From positions 1-64,000 of the forward strand of contig DRFO01000002.1 in assembly GCA_011050525.1 (NCBI GenBank): a stretch of 64,000 nucleotides of DNA, in the 5' to 3' direction. The first letter of the stretch is position 1. The number at the start of each line of letters is the position of its first letter. Positions 55,955 through 64,000 of the stretch are shown one piece after another. The notes beneath the pieces are model-generated. The model had not been told where the DNA came from and did not search any database. It saw nothing but the letters and a program-made list of their open reading frames with translations. Origin of the DNA: Halopseudomonas xinjiangensis. Lineage in GTDB: Bacteria; Pseudomonadota; Gammaproteobacteria; Pseudomonadales; Pseudomonadaceae. Position numbers and translations under genes: made by a program.

Positions 55955-55976
55955 TACTGGACGGTTCCGTTCTGTA
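55955..55976. promoter_or_regulatory. TetR operator palindrome
   Basis: Left arm TACTGGACGGT, right arm TCCGTTCTGTA: 8 of 11 base pairs of the inverted repeat match. It lies 30 bases upstream of the TetR start and 37 upstream of the RND adaptor start, so it can control both divergent promoters. Confidence 0.65.
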
Positions 55977-56012
55977 ATTATAGGCACATTATTCAGATCA
56001 AGGTTCACTTCC

Positions 56013-57077
56013 ATGCGCATTTCATTTTCCGTCGGATTGGCCATTCTGCTGCTGGCCGGTTGCGGTGCTGAAACCAGTTCTGATTCAGAGACGGCAAGCC
56101 GTCCGGTCAAGGTACGTGTTGCAGAACTGGAGCTGGCCGACAGCCGCCAGTGGACCTTGAGTGGCACGGTGCAGTCACAGAACGAAGCTGCCCTGGGCTT
56201 TCGTCTGCCTGGCCAGATCAGTGAGCGTCTGGTTCACGCGGGCGAGCATGTTGAACAAGGCCAGGTCTTGCTGCGCCTGGATGCTCGGGATATCAATCAG
56301 CAACTCGCCTCTGCCCAGGCCGATGTCGCCTCATCGAGGGTGCAGGCCGAAAACGCGGAGGCCAACCGTCGCCGGCTGGAAACCCTGCGTAAACAGGAGC
56401 TGATACCGGCTCAGGTCTATGAGGATGCCAAGGCTGCAGCACAGGCGGCGGCGCAGGGCGTCAAGGCGTCCGAGGCGGCACTCGCGCAGGCGCAGAGCGC
56501 CAGCGGCTACGTGGAGCTGAAGGCCCCGGCTGACGGGGTTCTGGTTGAAGTAAACGGGGAGGTCGGACAGGTCGTGGCGGCCGGCCAGACGTTGCTGAGA
56601 CTGGCATACGATGGGCCACGGGATGTCGAGGTATACATTCCTGAGGTTCGGCGCAGTCAACTGCCGGAACAGGCAAAGGTTGTTCCTTTTGGCGGAGGCG
56701 AGCCTGCACCGGCAAGCTTGCGTGAGATTGCCGGTTCGGCAGATCCGCTGACGCGCAGCTGGCGGGCCAGATTTGCCATTGCTGGCGCCCCGGCCGCCTG
56801 GTCGCTGGGGAGCAGCGTCACGCTGGTGCTCAGTAATGGACCGGAGCATGCCCGGAGCGATTTGCAGAAGGTGCCCATTGGCGCGCTGATTGATCAGGGC
56901 AAGGGCATGGCCGTGTGGCAGGTAGAAAACCAGCAGGTCCACCGGCGGCAGGTTCAGTTGGTACGTACCGATATCGAACACGCCTATGTACGTACCGATC
57001 TTCCGGTAGGAGCTCTCATTATTGCCCTGGGAGCGCATCTGCTGGAACCCGGTCAGCAGGTCGAGGTATTGAAGTGA
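56013..57077 (+). CDS. RND efflux periplasmic adaptor lipoprotein
   Basis: A 354-residue membrane-fusion protein. Lipobox LAGC (Cys17) anchors it to the inner membrane; a biotinyl-lipoyl-like domain (LGFRLPGQISERLVHAGEHVEQGQVLLRLD), an alpha-helical hairpin (about 95-165) and a beta-barrel follow. It joins an RND pump to an outer-membrane channel encoded elsewhere, as no OMF gene is adjacent. The stop overlaps the pump start (GTGA). Confidence 0.9.
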   Translation: MRISFSVGLAILLLAGCGAETSSDSETASRPVKVRVAELELADSRQWTLSGTVQSQNEAALGFRLPGQISERLVHAGEHVEQGQVLLRLDARDINQQLASAQADVASSRVQAENAEANRRRLETLRKQELIPAQVYEDAKAAAQAAAQGVKASEAALAQAQSASGYVELKAPADGVLVEVNGEVGQVVAAGQTLLRLAYDGPRDVEVYIPEVRRSQLPEQAKVVPFGGGEPAPASLREIAGSADPLTRSWRARFAIAGAPAAWSLGSSVTLVLSNGPEHARSDLQKVPIGALIDQGKGMAVWQVENQQVHRRQVQLVRTDIEHAYVRTDLPVGALIIALGAHLLEPGQQVEVLK

Positions 57078-60000
57078 GTAACGACTCGCAGCGCTTCAAT
57101 GTTTCCGCCATCGCCGTGCGGGAAAAATCCGTCACCTTGTTCTTTTTGATCATTATCGCGCTCGCCGGCGTTTACGCTTTCCTGGCTCTGGGGCGGGCAG
57201 AAGACCCGGTGTTTTCGGTTCGTACTACCATCGTATCGGCTGTCTGGCCGGGAGCCACGGCCCAGCAGATGCAGGAACAGGTAGCCGACCAGCTGGAGAA
57301 ACGCCTGCAGGAGGTCGCCTATTTCGACAAGATACAGACCACCGCCCGGCCGGGCAGGGTCGACATGCAGGTGATACTCGAGGATTTCACGCCCTCGGAA
57401 GATCTCCCGCAGTTGTTCTACGACATTCGCAAACGCATGCTGGACGCAGCGCCGAATCTGCCCGCCGGCGTACAGGGCCCGTTTGTGAATGACGATTTTG
57501 GAGATGTGTATTTTTCCCTGTATGCCCTGACTGCACCGGGGTTGCCCCCGCGACTGCTGGTGCGCGAAGCCGAGCGCCTGCGCGATGCCTTCACCCATGT
57601 GGAGGGCGTCCAGAAAGTACGTGTGCTGGGCGAACGCCAGGCACGAGTGTTTGTCGATGTCGACTCCTACAGGCTGGCTCAACTGGGTGTGACCCTCGAT
57701 CAGATCAGCGATGCGCTGGATGCCTATAACCGGCTGATGCCGGCGGGACTGATTGAAACTGCCGGACCGAGGATGTACTGGCGGCTGGACGCTGATCTGG
57801 CGGATCTGGACGCCATTGCCAATGTCCCGCTCAGGGTGGACGATCAATTGCTTCGCCTGGGCGATGTGGCGAAGATTGTAAGGGGCTATGAAGACCCTCC
57901 CAGCTATATGGTGCGAGCGGCGGGCGAGGGTGCGGTACTGCTGGGTGTGGTGCTGCGTACTGGCGAAAACGCCCTGGAAGTAGGCGACCTGCTGGCTGAA
58001 ACCTATGCTCGTCTTGGTGCAGAGCTTCCATTAGGCATGCAGCTGCATCAGGTGACCAACCAGGGCGAGGCCATTTCCCGCGCGGTGGAACTCTTCCAGT
58101 ACAAGTTCCTGATTGCGGTGCTGGTAGTGATGCTGGTCAGCTTTGCTAGCCTTGGCTGGCGCCCTGGTCTGATCGTGGGGATTGCAGTTCCGCTGACCCT
58201 GGGACTGACCTTTCTGTTGATGCTGATGCGCGGCATGAATCTGGATCGCATCACCCTTGGCGCGCTGATCATTGCCCTTGGCCTGCTGGTGGACGATGCG
58301 ATTATTGCGATCGAAATGATGCTGGTCAAAATGGAGAGTGGTTGGGACAAGGCCAGTGCCGCCGCGCATGCCTGGACGGTCACCGCGGCGCCCATGCTGT
58401 CCGGCACCCTGGTCACCGTTATCGGCTTTGTGCCAATCGGGTTTGCGCGCTCTGGTGTAGGCGAATACACCGGCAACATCTTCTGGGTGGTTGCTTTTGC
58501 CTTGCTGGCTTCCTGGGTGGTGGCAGTGGTCTTCACGCCCTTTCTCGGTGTCGCGCTGTTGAAAGAAACAAAAACGCCAGCGCATGATCACGCCGACCAA
58601 TACCAAAGCCGGGGCTATCAACGGTTCCGGGCGCTGATCAACCGCTGTGTGCAATACAGGAAGTCAGTGGTAGCGGTTACCATCGGCCTGTTCCTGTTGT
58701 CATTGGCGGGCATGAGTGGTCTGGTACAAAAGCAGTTTTTTCCCTCCTCCGACAGGCCTGAAGTACTAGTCGACGTTTACCTGCCCGAAGGGAGTAGCAT
58801 CGCTGCGACTGACGCTGTCGCCAAGCGCCTGGAAATGCTGCTCAAGGACCATCCCGACGTCAGGTCGCTGTCTGCTTATGTAGGGGGCGGAGCGCCAAGG
58901 TTCTTTATTTCGCTGAATCCGGAACAGCCCAACCCTGCCTTCGCCAAAGTCGTTGCGATTGCGGCTGATGAAGAGGGAAGGGACCGTATTATCGATTTGC
59001 TGCACAAGCAGATCGCGGCTGGCGAGTTTCCCGAGGCCAGGGTCAGGGTCCACCGACTGCTATTCGGGCCGCCGGTGGTCTGGCCGGTCAGCTATCGAGT
59101 GCTGGGCCCGGATCCGCTGGTGCTGAGACGTATCGCCGAGCAGGTCCGTACGGTCATGGCTGACCATCCGCATATCGTTGGCGCCAATCTGGACTGGAGC
59201 GAAAGAGTACCGGTTGCCCGGTTGACCCTGGATAACGACCGACTGCGAGCAATTGGGCTTACGCCCAGAGAGCTCGCCAGGCAGTTGCAGTTCCAGTGGG
59301 GTGGCATTCCGGTGGCTGCGCTGCGTGAGGGTACCCGGAGCGTCGAGCTGGTGGTGCGCGGGCAACCTGCCGGCATAAAAGACTTTGCCGACTTGCCGCT
59401 GCGCACTGTCGATGGTCGCAACATAACCCTGCAACAAGCGGGGCTGATCGAAATGCGCAGTGAAGATCCCGTGCTCAAGCGGTATGACCGGGAGCCCTAT
59501 ATCAACGTGCAGGCGGACGTTAAGGGAGCACAGCCTCCTGATGTAACCCTGGACATTTGGGACAATCTCGAAGATCTGCGAAGTGCGCTTCCCACGGGCT
59601 ACCATCTGGAAATTTCCGGCACCGTGGAGCAATCAGCCAAGGGGCAGGAGTCCATCGCCAAAGTGCAGCCAATCATGCTTGCCTTGATGCTGATCGTGAT
59701 CATGCTCCAGATGCGCAGTTTTTCCGGCACCTTCATGGTGCTGGCGACGGCGCCCCTGGGCGTAATCGGAGCCACATTGGCGCTGCTCATCGGCAATCAG
59801 CCGTTCGGCTTCGTTGCCTTGCTTGGACTGACCGGATTGGCGGGCATCCTGATGCGCAACACCCTGATACTGACCAAGCAGATCGATGACAACCTGGCAG
59901 ATGGCATGGACCAGGCGACGGCGCTGGTGGAGGCAACAGTGCAACGCACCCGCCCGGTATTGCTGACCGCGCTGGCTGCGGCGATGGCTTTTGTGCCGCT

Positions 60001-60148
60001 CACCTTCGACGCCTTCTGGGGACCGATGGCCTATGTGCTGATCGGAGGTACGCTGGTCGGAACCCTGATCACGTTGCTGTTTCTGCCGGCTCTTTACGCA
60101 CTCTGGTTCAGGGTCAAGGGCAAAGCTGGCGGTCAGACAGTGGGCTGA
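57074..60148 (+). CDS. RND family multidrug efflux permease
   Basis: A 1,024-residue RND pump with 12 membrane helices: TM1 at about 18-38, periplasmic porter domains, GLLVDDAIIAIEMM in TM4 region (proton-relay Asp residues) and the repeated C-half. It starts with GTG at 57074, overlapping the adaptor stop by four bases, so the pair is translationally coupled. Sequence resembles the AcrB/hydrophobe-amphiphile group, not heavy-metal CzcA. Substrates unknown. Confidence 0.92.
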   Translation: MSNDSQRFNVSAIAVREKSVTLFFLIIIALAGVYAFLALGRAEDPVFSVRTTIVSAVWPGATAQQMQEQVADQLEKRLQEVAYFDKIQTTARPGRVDMQVILEDFTPSEDLPQLFYDIRKRMLDAAPNLPAGVQGPFVNDDFGDVYFSLYALTAPGLPPRLLVREAERLRDAFTHVEGVQKVRVLGERQARVFVDVDSYRLAQLGVTLDQISDALDAYNRLMPAGLIETAGPRMYWRLDADLADLDAIANVPLRVDDQLLRLGDVAKIVRGYEDPPSYMVRAAGEGAVLLGVVLRTGENALEVGDLLAETYARLGAELPLGMQLHQVTNQGEAISRAVELFQYKFLIAVLVVMLVSFASLGWRPGLIVGIAVPLTLGLTFLLMLMRGMNLDRITLGALIIALGLLVDDAIIAIEMMLVKMESGWDKASAAAHAWTVTAAPMLSGTLVTVIGFVPIGFARSGVGEYTGNIFWVVAFALLASWVVAVVFTPFLGVALLKETKTPAHDHADQYQSRGYQRFRALINRCVQYRKSVVAVTIGLFLLSLAGMSGLVQKQFFPSSDRPEVLVDVYLPEGSSIAATDAVAKRLEMLLKDHPDVRSLSAYVGGGAPRFFISLNPEQPNPAFAKVVAIAADEEGRDRIIDLLHKQIAAGEFPEARVRVHRLLFGPPVVWPVSYRVLGPDPLVLRRIAEQVRTVMADHPHIVGANLDWSERVPVARLTLDNDRLRAIGLTPRELARQLQFQWGGIPVAALREGTRSVELVVRGQPAGIKDFADLPLRTVDGRNITLQQAGLIEMRSEDPVLKRYDREPYINVQADVKGAQPPDVTLDIWDNLEDLRSALPTGYHLEISGTVEQSAKGQESIAKVQPIMLALMLIVIMLQMRSFSGTFMVLATAPLGVIGATLALLIGNQPFGFVALLGLTGLAGILMRNTLILTKQIDDNLADGMDQATALVEATVQRTRPVLLTALAAAMAFVPLTFDAFWGPMAYVLIGGTLVGTLITLLFLPALYALWFRVKGKAGGQTVG

Positions 60149-60163
60149 AAGCGGGCTAGATGA

Positions 60164-60592
60164 TCATTGATCGAGCCTGGATAACAGTTGCTCGATGCGC
60201 TCGATGGACTTCGGCTGCACCAAACCGCCGAGCTGCTGACCATCTTCGTCAAAAAGCGTGAGGTCGCCGTCCTGAGTCTGGTAGGTCTCGGCAAAGGCGC
60301 GGCCTACGGGTTCGCCCAGGTGCGCGATGCGGAACTGCACGCGTTGCGCATACTGCGACTGGATGGTGTTCAGCTTTTCCAGCACTTCAGCACCTCCCAG
60401 ATAATTTGAATCTCGGGTAAGCACCAGCGCCGGTCGGCCCTGGCCGATTGCGGAAAGGTCTGTGGAAATACCGGTTCGCGGCAGCTGAGTCCAGGCGACG
60501 GTGGCCATCCCCCCGACCAGGGCAAGCATGAACAGCGTCTTGATCCACGGAGGAATGCGGCGCGGCGGGACGTTGGAAGCGGGGGTTGTCAT
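60164..60592 (-). CDS. Membrane-anchored protein, thioredoxin-like domain without CxxC
   Basis: A 142-residue protein with one membrane helix (about 17-36) and a soluble tail that reads like a thioredoxin-fold (ALVLTRDSNYLGGAEVLEKL, GRAFAETYQTQDGDLTLFDEDGQQLGGL), but there are no cysteines in the usual CxxC place. I do not recognise the family with certainty. It is convergent with the RND pump gene (15-base gap) and not obviously linked to it. Confidence 0.6.
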   Translation of the reverse strand: MTTPASNVPPRRIPPWIKTLFMLALVGGMATVAWTQLPRTGISTDLSAIGQGRPALVLTRDSNYLGGAEVLEKLNTIQSQYAQRVQFRIAHLGEPVGRAFAETYQTQDGDLTLFDEDGQQLGGLVQPKSIERIEQLLSRLDQ

Positions 60593-60738
60593 AAAGTTCT
60601 CTCGAATACGTGAATAGTCGAGTATCCCATAAAGTCATGATCAAGCCAGGCGCGAAAATTCGTTGTACTCTCTCATGCAGTCAAAGGTTGCATACGCAGT
60701 CAGCGAAGTGCCGATTGACCCAGCCAAAAGGGATATTC

Positions 60739-61413
60739 ATGATCACGGTTCACCATCTCAATAACTCCCGTTCACAGCGGATCATCTGGCTGCTTGAAGA
60801 GCTGGGTCTGGAATATGAGGTTAAGCGTTACGAGCGCAACCCTAAAACCATGCTCGCGCCGCCTGAGTTGTTCGCGGTGCATCCTCTGGGCAAGTCGCCA
60901 GTGATCACTGATGCAGGTCTGACGGTGGCAGAATCAGGCGCCATCATCGAGTATCTGGTCGATACCTATGACAGTCAGGGCATTCTATCTCCGCAGCGAG
61001 GGAGTGCTGAGCGGCTGGAATATACCTATTGGCTGCATTATGCCGAGGGTTCCGCGATGTTGCCGTTGCTGTTGAAGCTGATCTTCAGTCACATCGAAAG
61101 CGCACCGATGCCGTTCTTCGCCAAACCCTTTGCCAAGGGAATCAGTCAGAAAGTGCGTGGCACGCTAATCAACCCGCAACTGAAGCAGCATCTGGATTAC
61201 ATGGAGGCTGAGATCAGCAAAACCGGATGGTTCGCAGGCTCTCAATTCAGCGCGGCGGATGTTCAGATGAGCTTTCCGCTGGAAGCGGCGTCTGCGCGCG
61301 GCGGGCTTGATGATAGCCGGCCGGGGCTGATGGATTTTCTCAAGCGCATCCATGCGAGGTCCGGTTATCAAAGAGCTCTTGAACGAGGCGGGGAATACGG
61401 AATCCTGGGTTGA
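60739..61413 (+). CDS. Glutathione S-transferase family protein
   Basis: A 224-residue GST: N-terminal thioredoxin-like domain with the NNSRSQRIIWLLEELGLEYE start (catalytic Ser8/Ser10 region), the cis-Pro and substrate-binding ESGAIIEYLVD motif, and an all-helical C-terminal domain with AGSQFSAADVQMSFP. ATG 60739 follows AAAAGGGATATTC; the frame upstream is not coding. An intrinsic terminator follows. Confidence 0.85.
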   Translation: MITVHHLNNSRSQRIIWLLEELGLEYEVKRYERNPKTMLAPPELFAVHPLGKSPVITDAGLTVAESGAIIEYLVDTYDSQGILSPQRGSAERLEYTYWLHYAEGSAMLPLLLKLIFSHIESAPMPFFAKPFAKGISQKVRGTLINPQLKQHLDYMEAEISKTGWFAGSQFSAADVQMSFPLEAASARGGLDDSRPGLMDFLKRIHARSGYQRALERGGEYGILG

Positions 61414-61452
61414 TCGGTATCCACCCACAACGCTGTGCAGTACGGTAATTGC

Positions 61453-61499
61453 GCCCGCCAGGAACGTCAGGGAATATTTCCGGGCGGGCTCTTGTTTTT
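61453..61499 (+). terminator. Terminator after the GST gene
   Basis: GCCCGCC (61453-61459) pairs with GGCGGGC (61483-61489), a smaller hairpin may form inside, and CTCTTGTTTTT follows. Confidence 0.65.
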
Positions 61500-61555
61500 G
61501 CCCACTCTGTTCAATAGAGTACTTTGCATAAAAGAAAAACAAGAGATTGCCATCC

Positions 61556-62104
61556 ATGCTTCCGTCCGCCGAAGAGGCCGCCCAGGCCCTGCGTGATATC
61601 GCCGCGATAAAGGCTCGTGCAGCTGGTTTTCAGGATTATCATGCAGAGTCCGGCCAATTGCTTCTATGGGGTGCCGCCTATTTCTCCGGATTCACGCTAA
61701 CTGCCTTGTTTCCCGGAAACATCCTGTTGGTCTGGATTCTGGTTGTCGTTGCTGCATTGGTGGTCGGCACCGGTCTGGCCCGTCACACCAACCCCGACAT
61801 CCCCGGTATTGCCTGGCGTTACCTCACCCTGATCGCTAGCATCCTGTTGTTCTGCATCATGATGAATCTGGTCATGTGGCCGCTGCCGGCTGAGCAGAGT
61901 GCAATGATTGCGCCTCTGTTTGTCGCGACCCTCTACATCATCCGCGGCGTGCAATTGCGCCCGCGCTATCTGCTTATAGGTCTGGTGCTAGGTGTCTTGA
62001 GCACTGTCGGTTTCTTGTTTTTCCAACCTATTTTCTGGTGGTGGATGGCTCTGGCCTGCGGTGGAACCCTGATGTTGTCGGGTCTCTGGCTAAGGCAGCT
62101 ATGA
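61556..62104 (+). CDS. Integral membrane protein of unknown function
   Basis: A 182-residue protein with about five membrane helices and a short acidic N-terminus (SAEEAAQALRDIAAIKARAAG). I do not recognise its family; pairs of a small membrane protein and a winged-helix regulator are common, and the next gene is such a regulator one base downstream. ATG 61556 is preferred over an in-frame TTG at 61547 that would sit too close to its ribosome site. Confidence 0.7.
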   Translation: MLPSAEEAAQALRDIAAIKARAAGFQDYHAESGQLLLWGAAYFSGFTLTALFPGNILLVWILVVVAALVVGTGLARHTNPDIPGIAWRYLTLIASILLFCIMMNLVMWPLPAEQSAMIAPLFVATLYIIRGVQLRPRYLLIGLVLGVLSTVGFLFFQPIFWWWMALACGGTLMLSGLWLRQL

Positions 62105-62105
62105 C

Positions 62106-62426
62106 ATGCAGACTCCCGACGAGATCATTCATCAGCCCGTGCGTCTGAAAATCATGGCGGCTCTGAACACCCTGTCTTCCGGCCAGTGGCTCGAGTTCGT
62201 CGTGCTTCGCTCGATCGTGGACACTACCGACGGCAACCTGGGCGCTCACCTGGCTACGCTGGAAGCGTCTGATTATGTGCGAATAAAGAAGGACTTCGCG
62301 GGCAAAAAGCCCCGCACCCGGGTCAACCTGAGTCCCAAGGGTCGCGAAGCCTTTGCTCGCTATGTCGCCGCGTTGCACGCAATTCTCACACCACAGAATG
62401 TCGCTCCGGAGCCTTCCGGATCCTGA
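62106..62426 (+). CDS. Winged-helix transcriptional regulator
   Basis: A 106-residue DNA-binding protein. HQPVRLKIMAAL, the VVLRSIVDTTDGNLGAHLATLE recognition helix and the YVRIKKDFAGKKPRTRVNLSPKGREAF wing fit the MarR/PadR-like HTH_34 group. It begins one base after the membrane protein stop. It probably controls that gene; the exbB-exbD-tonB genes start 34 bases further on, so read-through or regulation of them is possible. Confidence 0.8.
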   Translation: MQTPDEIIHQPVRLKIMAALNTLSSGQWLEFVVLRSIVDTTDGNLGAHLATLEASDYVRIKKDFAGKKPRTRVNLSPKGREAFARYVAALHAILTPQNVAPEPSGS

Positions 62427-62460
62427 TTAGTCCCAACAACAATATAAAGACGGGGTTTCC

Positions 62461-63351
62461 ATGAAAGTCATCAGTATTCTCTCTTCGGCGTCGCGCTGGC
62501 AGGCTCGCATGCGTCTCGCGGCGCTAGTGGTGCTCATCGGTGTTACAGGCATGAGCGGCAGTCTGGTATTGGCTCAAGCCCAAGGGCCTGACGGCGGGAA
62601 TACAGTACAGCAGACGCAGGCGCCGGCTGCCTCCGCGGAATCCGTCGTCACCGCAGGGCAGGGCGCTACAGCCCAACCGCAACGCTTCGGCGTGCGCGAA
62701 ATGTTTGGCCAGGCGGATGTAGTGGTCAAGGCAGTGATGGTCTTTCTGGTGCTGTGTTCACTGCTCACCTGGGCAGTACTATTTGAGAAGCTGATCGTTT
62801 TTGGACGTGCCCGTCGTCGCAATCAGACGTTTCTCGCTGCCTTTCGCGGGGGTGAAATGGCTAAGGTCAGCGAGTCCGCCGAGGGCAGCGCGATGGGGCG
62901 GATGTGGCAGGTCTCCCAGTCTGAAATAAGACACTTCAGGCAGCATCTGGGCGAGCGGCCCGATGCCGATCAGATCAACCGGTTGCTGCAACGCATGTCA
63001 CTGACCTCCAGCATCGTGCAGGAACGTGATCTGGCGCGCCTCGGCAGCATGATGGGAGTGCTGGCAACCATTGGCGCTACGGCTCCGTTTATCGGTCTGT
63101 TTGGCACGGTGTGGGGCATTCTCAACAGCTTCGCCAGCATCGCCACCTTGAAATCCGCCAGCCTTGCGGTGGTTGCGCCGGGAATTGCCGAGGCACTGTT
63201 GGCAACGGCGCTTGGACTGTTTGCCGCCATTCCAGCGGTGATGATCTTCAACAAGTTTGCGCGCGACATTAATGGTTTCGTTGGTTCGCTGGATAACTTT
63301 TCGGCCGAGATGATCGCCAGTGTGTCGCGGCAGATGGATGAGGGGCGCTGA
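62461..63351 (+). CDS. exbB: ExbB/TolQ-type proton channel subunit
   Basis: A 296-residue MotA/TolQ/ExbB protein: a cleavable-looking N-terminal signal (to about residue 40), an Ala/Gln-rich linker, then three membrane helices (about 77-100, 200-222, 240-262). GATAPFIGLFGTVWGILNSF is the family signature. The extra signal and linker are typical of pseudomonad ExbB. It energises TonB-dependent uptake with ExbD and TonB, both of which follow. Confidence 0.92.
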   Translation: MKVISILSSASRWQARMRLAALVVLIGVTGMSGSLVLAQAQGPDGGNTVQQTQAPAASAESVVTAGQGATAQPQRFGVREMFGQADVVVKAVMVFLVLCSLLTWAVLFEKLIVFGRARRRNQTFLAAFRGGEMAKVSESAEGSAMGRMWQVSQSEIRHFRQHLGERPDADQINRLLQRMSLTSSIVQERDLARLGSMMGVLATIGATAPFIGLFGTVWGILNSFASIATLKSASLAVVAPGIAEALLATALGLFAAIPAVMIFNKFARDINGFVGSLDNFSAEMIASVSRQMDEGR

Positions 63352-63353
63352 GC

Positions 63354-63788
63354 ATGGGCATCCAGTTCAACTCAGGCCCGATGGTCAAGCGACACAACTA
63401 CCAGCAGAACGCGGAAATGAACATAACGCCTTTTGTGGACGTGATGCTGGTCCTGTTAATTATTTTCATGGTGGCGGCGCCATTGGCTACGGTAGATGTG
63501 CCGGTGGATTTGCCCAGTAACGCCTCGGTAGCCAGTCCGCCGCCGACGGATCCGATCTATATAAGCGTTCAGGCAGACGGGCAGCTTTTCGTCCAGGAGG
63601 AGTTGGTTGCGCTGCCCGCGATGGCCCCTTTGGTTCAGAGCGTAACCGGTAATCGGCTGGACACACGGCTCTTTCTGCGCGGCGACCAGGCTGTCGATTA
63701 CGGAACCCTGATGCGCGTCATGAATACCCTGCAGCAGGCAGGCTATACGCGAATCAGTCTGGTGGCCTCGGAAGAGCTGGAACCCTGA
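63354..63788 (+). CDS. exbD: ExbD, TonB-system energiser
   Basis: A 144-residue ExbD: the single membrane helix carries the proton-handling Asp in ITPFVDVMLVLLIIFMV (about 27), followed by a periplasmic domain. It begins two bases after the exbB stop and overlaps tonB by one base. Confidence 0.93.
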   Translation: MGIQFNSGPMVKRHNYQQNAEMNITPFVDVMLVLLIIFMVAAPLATVDVPVDLPSNASVASPPPTDPIYISVQADGQLFVQEELVALPAMAPLVQSVTGNRLDTRLFLRGDQAVDYGTLMRVMNTLQQAGYTRISLVASEELEP

Positions 63789-64000
63789 TGAACATGACCA
63801 CGACACCAGCCAGTTGGCTGCTTCGTCTGGCGGTGGTGCTTGTTTCCGTAGCGCTGCATGCGGCACTGGTGGTCTGGTTCATGAGCGGACGCTTCAGTCA
63901 TCAGGTCGTGGAGGAGCCCGCCGTAGTGGCCATTGAACTGGTCGAGTTGCCACCGCCACCGCCGGAGCCTGAGCCGGTGCCCGAACCGGAGCCGCCGCCG
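63788..64000 (+). CDS. tonB: TonB, N-terminal part (runs off the window)
   Basis: The first 71 codons show a TonB N-terminus: a membrane anchor at about residues 10-32 with the conserved Ser-His (SVALHAALVVW), then an acidic stretch and the start of the Pro-Glu repeat region (PPPPPEPEPVPEPEP). The periplasmic C-terminal domain lies beyond 64000. ATG 63788 overlaps the exbD stop. Confidence 0.9.
   Translation, partial: MNMTTTPASWLLRLAVVLVSVALHAALVVWFMSGRFSHQVVEEPAVVAIELVELPPPPPEPEPVPEPEPPP

Overview
The window looks like a chromosome segment of a Pseudomonas-related gammaproteobacterium, most likely in or near the marine Halopseudomonas / P. pertucinogena lineage (inference). The support is gene content and order: aat-bpt-infA beside ftsK-lolA-rarA-crcB-serS-cysG is the order I recall from Pseudomonas, and split nrdJa/nrdJb, TgpA, the short YebC paralogue, cory-CC-star/ArsA and DUF1302/DUF1329 genes all fit. 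No rRNA, tRNA, CRISPR array or complete mobile element was seen. The DNA is mostly moderately GC-rich and densely coding; only the first 0.85 kb looks like accessory DNA.

Region by region. 1-0.85 kb: edge of an IS1182-type insertion sequence, a small BPSL0761-type gene and a junction that beheads a radical SAM gene. 1.7-6 kb: DUF4823 lipoprotein, DUF1285 protein and the two-part B12-dependent ribonucleotide reductase. 6-15.4 kb: a metabolic module with a frameshifted alpha/beta hydrolase, a PQQ- and haem-containing alcohol dehydrogenase, a MalT-type LuxR regulator and a DUF1329/DUF1302 outer-envelope pair. Its two outward promoters carry the same TAYCCCCC-N4-GGGGGGTA palindrome, so the whole block looks like one regulon. 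15.4-23.8 kb: rmuC, a membrane-anchored TAXI protein, the MoxR-DUF58-TgpA operon, DUF3429 and YebC2. 23.8-27.4 kb: minus-strand genes, including a metallophosphoesterase followed by three GFA-fold genes and a VOC gene.

27.7-41 kb: rimO, acnB, an acidic PDVDV lipoprotein, a tandem universal stress protein, miaE, a periplasmic binding protein, MocR and LysR regulators, an acyl-CoA dehydrogenase, then infA-bpt-aat (translation initiation and N-degron tagging). 41.3-50 kb: ftsK, lolA, rarA, crcB, serS, cysG and corA on the plus strand. 50-55.3 kb: SDR, glutamine amidotransferase, lipocalin, and a CstA - CC-terminal small protein - ArsA ATPase operon. 55.3-60.1 kb: TetR regulator divergent from an RND efflux pair with a near-perfect operator between them. 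60.2-64 kb: a membrane-anchored unknown protein, a GST, a membrane protein with a winged-helix regulator, and exbB-exbD-tonB running off the right edge.

The best leads for something not yet described are the paired G/C palindromes that tie the PQQ dehydrogenase operon to the DUF1302/DUF1329 operon, and the CstA/CC-star/ArsA operon. Everything here is read by eye from sequence; family names are from memory and no search was run.
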